IMG/VR virus record: IMGVR_UViG_3300025647_000184
Location: 1-29,461 of that record
DNA: 29,461 nucleotides
Direction: 5' to 3' (one strand)
From: a virus
The notes beneath the pieces are model-generated. The model was not told the DNA's origin, made no database searches, and saw only the letters and a program-made list of their open reading frames with translations. Shown here one piece after another: positions 23,745-29,461 of this stretch (its first letter is position 1; each line of letters starts with the position of its first letter). A program made the position numbers and the translations under genes.

Positions 23745-23802
23745 AATTTTTTATACTCCATATTTTAAATAATGTAAATAATATATATTTGACATCATTT
23801 GT

Positions 23803-24888
23803 CTAGTGAATATTAGTCCAAGTTTCAGTAATATTTCCTGTAATTGGATCCCAAAATTTAAGAGATGTAACATTAGAATTAGCTTGATTTCCTTCAATAG
23901 ATATAAAGTTCTCACTATTAGGTACTATACTTGCAGAGCTAATAGTTACTCCATTTCCAGTAAGTGTTAATATTTGATCTGTACTTAAAGTAATAGTATT
24001 AACAGTTGTAGTTAATTCTTCTCCTGTAATAGAAATAAAGTTTTCAGAAGTTGTAGAAACATTACCTAAATTAACAATTAATTCTTGACCAGTAATACTT
24101 GTAAATGCAGCACTACCTACATTGATATTTGATACTTCTACATTAGCTTCAAAAGTAGGAGTATTTATAGTTATAGATCCTCCTGCAGCTACAGCAAAAC
24201 TATCTACTGTTGCGGCAACTAAAGGCTCTCCATTAATTGATATAAAATTATTTGTACTTAATGTAACATTTCCTTTAGAAACAGTTAAATCTTCTCCACT
24301 AATTACAATAGGTGCGTTACCTACTACTGCTACATTATTTACTGATGCAGTTAATCCTTGTCCATCTTCTATAAATACTACACCAGAACCAGATACTATT
24401 CCTGTTAAATCTTCATTCCATGCACCTTCATTCCATTCATCTCTACTCCAACCTAAACCTGCATTTAAATTAATAGATAATTGTTGACCGGATATTGTAA
24501 CACTGGTTCCTTCACCAATTACTATATCATTTACAGAAATAGTTATTTCTTCTCCTATAACATTAAATAATGAATTACCTATAACAATAAAACTACCATC
24601 ATTTATGTTTGATTGTTCACCTATAATATTAGATAATGAAGATGCAACAATTGTAGGATCACCATTTGCAGAATTAATTTGATTTCCTGTTAATGGAATA
24701 AAAGCATCGGGTCCTGTATTCCACTCAAAAGAGCTCCAAGTTTGTCTTCCCCAACCAGTTCTTAATTCTGAAAAAACAGATGTATTTCCAAGAGAAGTAG
24801 TTACACTTTGTCCACTAATGACTGCGCCACCCGCAGAGTCATTCCATGTTCCAAAATTCCAATTACCACTACTCCATGGTGTAGACAT
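23803..24888 (-). CDS. repeat-built fibre-like structural protein with Trp motifs
   Basis: The 361-residue protein contains three Trp-rich blocks: PWSSGNWNFGTWND at the N-terminus, GWGRQTWSSFEWNTG at about 45-59, and GWSRDEWNEGAWNED at about 154-168. Between and after them are beta repeats of roughly 20-25 residues with variants of FISITGEEL, FISINGEPL, FTSITGQEL and FISIEGNQ, each followed by a T/S-V-N or L-G-N-V strand. This is a repeated beta-strand shaft, probably a fibre or baseplate spike. The start codon and ribosome site sit in an eight-base-pair hairpin, described separately. The last repeats end in FWDPITGNITETWTNIH. Function inferred from composition and place among fibre genes. 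Confidence 0.65.
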   Translation of the reverse strand: MSTPWSSGNWNFGTWNDSAGGAVISGQSVTTSLGNTSVFSELRTGWGRQTWSSFEWNTGPDAFIPLTGNQINSANGDPTIVASSLSNIIGEQSNINDGSFIVIGNSLFNVIGEEITISVNDIVIGEGTSVTISGQQLSINLNAGLGWSRDEWNEGAWNEDLTGIVSGSGVVFIEDGQGLTASVNNVAVVGNAPIVISGEDLTVSKGNVTLSTNNFISINGEPLVAATVDSFAVAAGGSITINTPTFEANVEVSNINVGSAAFTSITGQELIVNLGNVSTTSENFISITGEELTTTVNTITLSTDQILTLTGNGVTISSASIVPNSENFISIEGNQANSNVTSLKFWDPITGNITETWTNIH

Positions 24889-24907
24889 AAGGAATTATCT
24901 CCTTATG
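24886..24907 (-). promoter_or_regulatory. hairpin masking the ribosome site and start codon of the Trp-repeat gene
   Basis: On the minus strand the sequence CATAAGGA, loop GATAAT, TCCTTATG forms a perfect eight-base-pair stem. The 5' arm holds the AAGGA Shine-Dalgarno and also the TAA stop of the upstream gene; the 3' arm holds the ATG of the downstream gene. A ribosome ending translation of the upstream gene would open the stem, so initiation would depend on upstream translation. Confidence 0.6.
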
Positions 24908-25328
24908 CTATTCTTATTAAACCGTTAGTAGCGTCAGCGTTAGGAAACTGTAACTCAAATGTACCGTTAGTAGATGTTTTTACTCCACCAAAATCTAATA
25001 CAGCGATTGATGCATTTGCATTAGTAAAATTATAAATTAATGCAGCTTGAGCTGAAATAGTTGCGTTTGCAAAAGAAACGTTATCAGCATCAAAAATTGC
25101 AGTAGTACCATCTGTAGAGATAGTAACACCAGTTAATGTTGCACCGCCAATTGTATAATTAGTACCACTATCTGAAATTTCATTTGCAGTAATATACGTT
25201 GCAGTATTTTGGTTTAAAGTTGCAGTGTTGTCATAAAGTGCGCACTTTAATGTAGCTGATTCTAAGTTTGCACCAGGCGACATTAAGTCTTGTTTAAACG
25301 ACACTGTTATCGCTTGTTCTATTGCCAT
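24903..25328 (-). CDS. beta-rich virion protein
   Basis: A 141-residue Ala/Thr/Asn-rich protein beginning MAIEQAITVSFKQDLMSPG, with short beta-strand segments such as TIGGATLTGVTISTDG and a C-terminal GTFELQFPNAD. No catalytic motif is present. Its composition and position between adaptor and fibre genes match small marine phage structural proteins of unknown detail. GGAGG lies nine bases before the ATG. Its stop codon forms part of the hairpin controlling the following gene, so its translation may set the output of that gene. Confidence 0.6.
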   Translation of the reverse strand: MAIEQAITVSFKQDLMSPGANLESATLKCALYDNTATLNQNTATYITANEISDSGTNYTIGGATLTGVTISTDGTTAIFDADNVSFANATISAQAALIYNFTNANASIAVLDFGGVKTSTNGTFELQFPNADATNGLIRIA

Positions 25329-25330
25329 AT

Positions 25331-25993
25331 TTATTGTCCTCCAGTTAATGTGTTTTCGCCTAGTGGACTACCTGGAAACTTGTAGTCAGTTCTTCTGTTT
25401 CTACGAGCTTCGTTATTAATAGCAGCCACACTTTCGACATACTTTTGTTTGTATATATTATAGTCTTCCATGTTCTTTGTAAAGAGATTTGCTTCAGATA
25501 AACAACCATATAATAAAGCGTCAGAAGCATTTTCAGTATACCAATTAGTAGTGTTAGTATTAGATAATGGATTAATTCTACCTTGATAGCCTAACTCCAT
25601 AGTATATACAGCATCTGGTGTTGGAGCTAAATATAGTGTAGTATCATCAAAATTAGCAAAATACCTAGGTTGACCAGTTAAAGAAGCATCAGGCCAATAC
25701 TCTTGTAAATACTCTAATGGCTTGATTTCTAAAAATACTCTATTACCAGAGCTGTCTATTATATTTAAATAATTTAAAAGCATAGGTTCAATTGCTGATG
25801 GAAGTGTTACAAACCTATCTCCTATAGAAGTAGATGAAGTTACATTTTCATTAAAACCTGTAGGATCAATTTCTCTAGATAATTTTTGTTGAGTATTACC
25901 AATAAAGGTATCTAATTGTGCTGTAAAATCAGTTCCTGTATTTTCTGCCCAAACTTGAATATCATTCTTTAGGCTGCTGTACGTCATTGGCAT
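25331..25993 (-). CDS. head-tail adaptor-type protein (second of two)
   Basis: The 220-residue protein begins MPMTYSSLKNDIQVWAEN and has FIGNTQQKLSREID in the first helical region, RFVTLPSAIEPM in the middle, and LYLAPTPDAVYTMELGYQG at about 115-133. It ends with a helix carrying LYGCLSEANLF. A helical bundle with an inserted beta sandwich and the APTPD...YTMEL..Y element fits the phage adaptor family (T7 gp11/P22 gp4-type). It resembles the protein at 27160-27840 in the same element. The first ATG has GGAG nine bases upstream and lies 32 bases inside the glycosyltransferase gene. It would sit at the neck, joining portal and tail. Confidence 0.62.
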   Translation of the reverse strand: MPMTYSSLKNDIQVWAENTGTDFTAQLDTFIGNTQQKLSREIDPTGFNENVTSSTSIGDRFVTLPSAIEPMLLNYLNIIDSSGNRVFLEIKPLEYLQEYWPDASLTGQPRYFANFDDTTLYLAPTPDAVYTMELGYQGRINPLSNTNTTNWYTENASDALLYGCLSEANLFTKNMEDYNIYKQKYVESVAAINNEARRNRRTDYKFPGSPLGENTLTGGQ

Positions 25994-26780
25994 TTGGCTC
26001 TACTCCTTCAATTTTAAACTTAGTCCATACATGACCTCTAAATGCATATGTACCATAATGCGTAAGAGGACTATGTAAATCAGCATATATCTTTCCACCG
26101 ATTTTTTGCCATAATCTGCAAAAAGCATAATCTTCTGATAAATATCTATTACTTTTTTCATCAATAATACAGTCAAAAAATGCATAACAATTGTCACTAC
26201 TAAATCTTTCATTATTTATTATTTGATCAGAAGTATATTTAAGATTAGGATAAGCTTCAATCATTTTATAAAATACTTCTTTTTTAATACACATAAAACC
26301 AGTTGCTGCGTCTAATACTTCAGTAAATCCATTTTTAACTTCTATATTTAAAGGATTTGCAAAATTTAAATTATATCCTAAAGCTTTTTGTTCTAAATTT
26401 TCTAAATCACCTTTTTCTGCATGAGATTTAACAGTATTCCAATCTACTGATTTTCTAGGATATATTCCACAAGCTACGTCATAATCACTTTCTAATAATC
26501 TCATTATAGCTTCCCCACCAAAACCTATATCACTATCTATAAACATTAAATGTGTAAATTTATTTGGATCTTTTTTATCAGCATCTAAAAATTGACTTAC
26601 TAAAGTATTTCTAGCTCTAGTAATTAAACTTTCATTACCCATAGTATTTAAATGTAATTGTATTCCTTTTTTATTAGCTTCAGTTATAGCATTTAAAATA
26701 CCATGTAGATATGATTCTGTTAATTGACCGCCATAACAAGGAGTTGCGATCATAACTCCTAATTTTTTTTGATTTGTCAT
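25962..26780 (-). CDS. GT-A type glycosyltransferase
   Basis: In the 272-residue protein, MIATPCYGGQLT near the N-terminus and SLITRARNTLVSQFLDAD (51-68) lead to FIDSDIGFGG at 80-89. D82-S-D84 there is the DxD motif that holds the metal and nucleotide sugar in GT-A enzymes. YDVACGIYPRK (100-110) and the acidic YLSEDYAFCRLW, a probable catalytic segment, follow. It should transfer a sugar from an NDP donor to an unknown acceptor. It lies among connector genes: its start overlaps the preceding gene (ATGA) and its end overlaps the second adaptor gene, so it is made with virion proteins. A virion protein or the host surface are the obvious candidate acceptors. The C-terminal 30 residues are acidic. 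Confidence 0.75.
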   Translation of the reverse strand: MTNQKKLGVMIATPCYGGQLTESYLHGILNAITEANKKGIQLHLNTMGNESLITRARNTLVSQFLDADKKDPNKFTHLMFIDSDIGFGGEAIMRLLESDYDVACGIYPRKSVDWNTVKSHAEKGDLENLEQKALGYNLNFANPLNIEVKNGFTEVLDAATGFMCIKKEVFYKMIEAYPNLKYTSDQIINNERFSSDNCYAFFDCIIDEKSNRYLSEDYAFCRLWQKIGGKIYADLHSPLTHYGTYAFRGHVWTKFKIEGVEPNANDVQQPKE

Positions 26781-27160
26781 GTAGACACTGTAACACTTCC
26801 TAAAGCAGTTTGTAACAAATTTGTGCTTGCTTGTGCGACACCAACATTAGAAATAGATCCTGATGTAGAAGGATATATTACAGTAATTTGATTTGGAACA
26901 CCTCCAGTAGCTGATAAATTAGCTTGTGGTCTTGCATTTTCTAAAGATTCAGCATCTGTAAAATATGTTAAATCTAATTGTGGTTGTTTCTTTTCAAATT
27001 CTGATATATGAACAAAACTTCCATTCCATTCAAATACCATTTCATTATATGGAAATTCTAAACCAGAACGATCAGATATAGCTAAAGCATATTTACCACC
27101 AGAAAATTTAGTATGTGGTGCTCTATGAGGTTTATTACTTCTATCTGCAAATCTAGCCAT
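26777..27160 (-). CDS. small conserved virion or neck protein
   Basis: A 127-residue protein with the core YALAISDRSG at 24-33, EFPYNEMVFEWNG (35-47) and FVHISEFEKKQPQLD (49-63), followed by a Thr/Ser/Asn-rich tail with an Ala-Leu helix. The order DRSG...EF..NEM..EWNG...H..EFE..QPQL is a recurring signature of small proteins next to adaptor genes in marine phages. I know of no assigned function. Its start overlaps the first adaptor (TAATG) and its stop overlaps the glycosyltransferase start (ATGA), which couples the three genes tightly. Confidence 0.62.
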   Translation of the reverse strand: MARFADRSNKPHRAPHTKFSGGKYALAISDRSGLEFPYNEMVFEWNGSFVHISEFEKKQPQLDLTYFTDAESLENARPQANLSATGGVPNQITVIYPSTSGSISNVGVAQASTNLLQTALGSVTVST

Positions 27161-27840
27161 TAATTATAATAACTCGTACTAGGTAATATTCTAGTAGATG
27201 GTGAGTCATCTCCTGCTATTAATCTTTCATACGCTTGTTCATAATCTAATTTTAATTCAGCTCTAGTTGCTTGATCTATACCAGTTCTTTTTTTAGATAA
27301 ATAATAAGCAAGACCTGCACACATACATTCAAAAGCTCTAAATGGTATATCAATATTTTGTTCTACTCCATTAACAGTAGAAGCTGTAATATCTTGTATC
27401 TTTCTCATTCTATAATATCTTAATGTATAAGCTTGATCAGGTGTTGGATAAATTAAAACTTGAGGAGTATTTAATCTTTGTAAATAAAATTGTGTAGGTC
27501 TAGATTGAGAAGTTTTATTAGATATAGCAGCATAATCATTAACACCTAAACGTGTCATTGAATATTCAGTAGTTCCATCTAAAATATTTGCATTAATAAT
27601 ATCTATTGTATCATAATCAAGTACATAAGTATTAGTACCTTGAGTTAATGATAAATCTTTTAATTCAACTGTCCATTGATTATAACCACGATTAGCCCAA
27701 TCACTAAACATAATATTTAAACTACGTCTAGCAGAACGTACATCGTATCCTAAAATAGGATCACCTCCTATTCTATCATACGCTTCTTGTATAACATCAT
27801 TAACTGTTAAATTAAATGTTGCTGTTCCTGATGTTGCCAT
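27160..27840 (-). CDS. head-tail adaptor-type protein (first of two)
   Basis: The 226-residue protein begins MATSGTATFNLTVNDVIQEA and has YDRIGGDPILGYDVRSARR in the first 40 residues. It continues with NIMFSDWANRGYNQWTVEL, a beta segment ending in LIYPTPDQAYTLRYYRMRK, and a C-terminal helix with AFECMCAGLAYYLSKK. This is the layout of tail tubular A/adaptor proteins: a helical bundle with an inserted beta domain carrying a P-T-P-D signature. It would form the ring below the portal. AAGGAT precedes the ATG. The shared PTPD element suggests distant kinship with the protein at 25331-25993. Confidence 0.68.
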   Translation of the reverse strand: MATSGTATFNLTVNDVIQEAYDRIGGDPILGYDVRSARRSLNIMFSDWANRGYNQWTVELKDLSLTQGTNTYVLDYDTIDIINANILDGTTEYSMTRLGVNDYAAISNKTSQSRPTQFYLQRLNTPQVLIYPTPDQAYTLRYYRMRKIQDITASTVNGVEQNIDIPFRAFECMCAGLAYYLSKKRTGIDQATRAELKLDYEQAYERLIAGDDSPSTRILPSTSYYN

Positions 27841-27849
27841 AAATTATCC

Positions 27850-28185
27850 TTATGCGTGGAATAATGTAACACCTTGAATAGTAGATACATTAGCACCTGC
27901 AATCGTTGCTGAAACTTGACAATTTGTATTAAACTTAACACCTTCTTCTGGAAGATTTAATTGAAAAGTAGATGCTCCAGCATCAACGTTTCCTGTGTTA
28001 ATTTCAAATACATCAGTTCCGCCATCTTTAAATGTTAATACACCAGCAGTAGAAGTAGGTTCTGCAATGAAACCTTTTAATCTTGTAGGTCCATTAACTA
28101 AAGTAACTGTAATAGCTACATTAGAAGATGTATTAGATAAAGAAGCTTGATTAGCACTAACTACTTTAATATCTGATCCTGCCAT
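27850..28185 (-). CDS. small beta-rich head or decoration-type protein
   Basis: A 111-residue protein, mostly beta, with short stretches ITVTLVNGPTRLKGFIAEP and VLTFKDGGTDVFEINTG and an Ala/Thr/Ser-rich surface. It has no cysteine motif apart from one Cys near the C-terminus and no catalytic pattern. AAGGAGGAAAATATG is an ideal ribosome site. Lying two genes after the presumed decoration protein and directly before an adaptor, it is most likely a virion component; the exact role is unknown. Confidence 0.6.
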   Translation of the reverse strand: MAGSDIKVVSANQASLSNTSSNVAITVTLVNGPTRLKGFIAEPTSTAGVLTFKDGGTDVFEINTGNVDAGASTFQLNLPEEGVKFNTNCQVSATIAGANVSTIQGVTLFHA

Positions 28186-28198
28186 ATTTTCCTCCTTA

Positions 28199-28696
28199 TT
28201 ATAATCCTAAATTTTTTAATTGTTGTAATAGTACATCAACTCTGTTTGTTTGGCTAGAAGAAGTTGGTAAAAAACTAGATATATATTGTTTTTGAGCTAA
28301 TCCTCCTAAATCTAAAGGTTGTAAATTCATACTTTTTGATTTAGCGGGATCATCTACAATAATTTCTGGTTTTAATACTGTTACATCTTCAGCTTTTTCA
28401 CCAAACGAAGTTAATACTTTTTGAATATCTTTTATTTTTTTATCTAATTCATCTTCTTTTTTTTCTTGTTTTGATTGTTCTACTAATATTTCTTCACCTG
28501 ATTTTGTTTGACCTGGGTAATCTTCCATAGTCATAACAGATTTTTGTTCTTCTGTTGGTGTAAATTCTTCTTTTGCTTTTTGAAAATCTAAATATTCTTC
28601 TAAAGAAGTTTTTTCATCTTCTTTATCTTTATCTGTATCTCTATCTAATTTAAAGTTTTCTAAAGCTTTACCTAATCTACTTAAACTTTCAAACAT
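28199..28696 (-). CDS. charged helical protein of unknown function in the head gene block
   Basis: A 165-residue, very acidic and basic protein (KDKEDEKTSLEEYLDFQKAK in its first third), with a middle coiled-coil-like stretch KQEKKEDELDKKIKDIQKVL and a less charged C-terminus ending VDVLLQQLKNLGL. No known domain. It follows a strong ribosome site (AGGAGATATAATG) and an eight-base-pair hairpin. Charged helical proteins in the head block can be scaffold-like, but scaffolds usually precede the capsid gene, so I do not assign that role. Confidence 0.62.
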   Translation of the reverse strand: MFESLSRLGKALENFKLDRDTDKDKEDEKTSLEEYLDFQKAKEEFTPTEEQKSVMTMEDYPGQTKSGEEILVEQSKQEKKEDELDKKIKDIQKVLTSFGEKAEDVTVLKPEIIVDDPAKSKSMNLQPLDLGGLAQKQYISSFLPTSSSQTNRVDVLLQQLKNLGL

Positions 28697-28713
28697 TATA
28701 TCTCCTATAAAGA

Positions 28714-28732
28714 GGGTCTTCTTAGAAGACCC
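28714..28732 (-). terminator. intercistronic hairpin, GC-containing stem
   Basis: GGGTCTTC at 28714-28721 pairs perfectly with GAAGACCC at 28725-28732 around a three-base loop. On the minus strand it is followed by TCTTTAT and then by the AGGAG ribosome site of the next gene. The T-tract is short, so a partial terminator or an RNA end-stabilising hairpin that grades expression of capsid and later genes are both possible. Confidence 0.45.
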
Positions 28733-28745
28733 CCTTAATTCAATA

Positions 28746-29198
28746 TTAACTTAAATTGTTGTTTTGAACATATCTAACAGTTATAAAACCTTCACCAGCA
28801 CCTGTGTTTGTGCTTGTTACAAGAATTCTTCTGTCAGTAGTTCCAACATCAGCCCAGTTATTAACTCTAGTTGCATCAGCTCCAGCAGTTGCAGAAATTA
28901 TTCCTAATGTTCCACCTGCTACAGCAGTTGCTGCTGTTAATGCAGTTGCATCACCAGTCCAACCAATGCCAGCTGTACTTGCTACTCCATCCCAAATTAC
29001 GTCTACTGATAATTCAATAGCTACGATTTGTGAGTTTGCAGGAATTACAATATTAGTTGTACCATCAGCTTGAGTTACTGCTTGTGATTGACACATTACA
29101 ACTTGACCAGTGTTTTTTACATCTGAACCTAAAGTAGTTCCAGTTGTATCTTTAATTGTTCCAGCCTTAATAGGACCAGAAAATGTAGTTGTTCCCAT
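28746..29198 (-). CDS. probable head decoration or fibre protein
   Basis: A 150-residue Thr/Ala/Gly-rich, beta-type protein beginning MGTTTFSGPIKAGTI and ending FITVRYVQNNNLS. An N-terminus with TTTFSGP immediately after the major capsid gene is typical of marine phages, where such proteins are predicted to decorate the capsid. Between, DGTTNIVIPANSQIVAIELS and WADVGTTDRRILVTSTN look like alternating strands. An excellent ribosome site (AAGGAGG) precedes the ATG. It is separated from the capsid gene by an 81-base gap containing a strong hairpin, which would allow its level to be set separately. Function inferred from position and composition. Confidence 0.62.
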   Translation of the reverse strand: MGTTTFSGPIKAGTIKDTTGTTLGSDVKNTGQVVMCQSQAVTQADGTTNIVIPANSQIVAIELSVDVIWDGVASTAGIGWTGDATALTAATAVAGGTLGIISATAGADATRVNNWADVGTTDRRILVTSTNTGAGEGFITVRYVQNNNLS

Positions 29199-29241
29199 AG
29201 TCTACCTCCTTAGTAGTCTTCTTTCGAAGTCTTAGGGTTAA

Positions 29242-29269
29242 ATACTAGGCGTATTGCTACGCCTAGTAT
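29242..29269 (-). terminator. 12-bp hairpin with GCAA loop after the capsid gene
   Basis: ATACTAGGCGTA at 29242-29253 pairs perfectly with TACGCCTAGTAT at 29258-29269. As minus-strand RNA the loop reads GCAA, a stable GNRA tetraloop. The following bases are TTTAACCC, so the T-tract is weak. It lies 10 bases after the capsid stop codon. Probably a partial terminator or an mRNA 3'-end protecting structure for the abundant capsid message. Confidence 0.55.
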
Positions 29270-29279
29270 GATTATATTA

Positions 29280-29461
29280 TTATGCAGCTCCTTCTGAACC
29301 GTAGATAGTTCTCCAGTCAGTGAAACCGAAAGAATATCTTTCTCTAACTTTGTATCTTAGATTACCAGATTCAAAATCGCCTTCAACAGCTTTTTTCATT
29401 GGTGATCTTACAAAGTGTTTCATTCCATCAGGACAATCAGTCATAATGAAGTATTGATCTG
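29280..29461 (-). CDS. major capsid protein, C-terminal end (cut by window edge)
   Basis: I read the minus strand from the right edge to the TAA at 29280-29282. The last 60 residues include QYFIMTDCPDGMKHFVRSP, then KVRERYSFGFTDWRTIYGS and EGAA at the end. The RYSFGxTDxRxIYGSEG ending is characteristic of HK97-fold major capsid proteins of marine short-tailed phages. The position before decoration, adaptor and fibre genes agrees. The coding part upstream (portal, scaffold, most of the capsid protein) lies outside the window. Identification rests on the C-terminal segment only. Confidence 0.75.
   Translation of the reverse strand, partial: DQYFIMTDCPDGMKHFVRSPMKKAVEGDFESGNLRYKVRERYSFGFTDWRTIYGSEGAA

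Noticed and set aside
23745-23802. Promoter in the 58-base gap before the tail fibre protein gene block
   Set aside because: TTGACA occurs only in the plus direction in part, and the minus strand shows no convincing -35/-10 pair; the gap is too AT-rich to judge.
24122-24487. Plus-strand frame of 121 codons
   Set aside because: It is antisense to the repeat-built fibre gene and its composition mirrors those repeats; no ribosome site or domain.
1-29461. tRNA genes, attachment site or integrase signs of a prophage
   Set aside because: No cloverleaf, integrase, repressor or direct att-like repeat was recognised by eye. This does not replace a tRNAscan or repeat search of the full genome.

Overview
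This window is part of the genome of a tailed double-stranded DNA bacteriophage. The sequence is strongly AT-rich, genes are packed end to end with 1-50 base overlaps, and a full virion module sits beside a replication module. AT-richness, the pool of 2-oxoglutarate/Fe(II) oxygenases and the tail-fibre types resemble marine phages of SAR11-like or cyanobacterial hosts; that host assignment is an inference. A T7-lysozyme-type amidase, a very large ejection-type protein and adaptor-type connectors suggest a short-tailed (podovirus-like) virion. No phage RNA polymerase, portal or terminase is in the window, and both ends cut genes: a MazG-like protein at the left and the major capsid protein at the right.

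All genes but one are read on the minus strand, so the biological order runs from right to left. Structural region (29461 down to 21351): capsid C-terminus, a probable head decoration protein, three small head or connector proteins, two proteins of the head-tail adaptor type with a GT-A glycosyltransferase between them, then a run of fibre and adhesin proteins ending in a polyglycine adhesin. Cassette (21342 down to 17623): seven tightly coupled genes holding four 2OG-Fe(II) oxygenases of different subfamilies, a Rossmann methyltransferase, an unknown protein, and a protein that looks like an oxygenase barrel without its metal ligands. Late structural region (17576 down to 9877): a large tail/stabilisation-like protein, a GNAT acetyltransferase, two probable internal proteins and a 1098-residue ejection-type protein. 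Lysis region (9873 down to 8657): a PD-(D/E)XK nuclease, the amidase, a holin-like protein and a 29-residue single-span membrane peptide.

The only plus-strand gene is an SNF2-family helicase (7189-8664). It diverges from the replication operon across an 84-base gap that carries a 33-base near-perfect palindrome. The replication operon (7104 down to 1) encodes two unknown proteins, a probable ssDNA-binding protein, an archaeo-eukaryotic-type primase, a DEDDh exonuclease, a small zinc-ribbon protein, a UvrD-type helicase, a cytosine-C5 methyltransferase and a MazG-like nucleotide pyrophosphohydrolase.

The best candidate for an undescribed system is the oxygenase/methyltransferase cassette. Together with the embedded glycosyltransferase and acetyltransferase, it suggests that this phage invests in chemical modification of its own virion proteins, surface glycans or host metabolites. 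The substrate cannot be read from the sequence. No tRNA, rRNA, CRISPR array, insertion sequence or attachment site was recognised, and no gene-free stretch longer than 300 bases exists.
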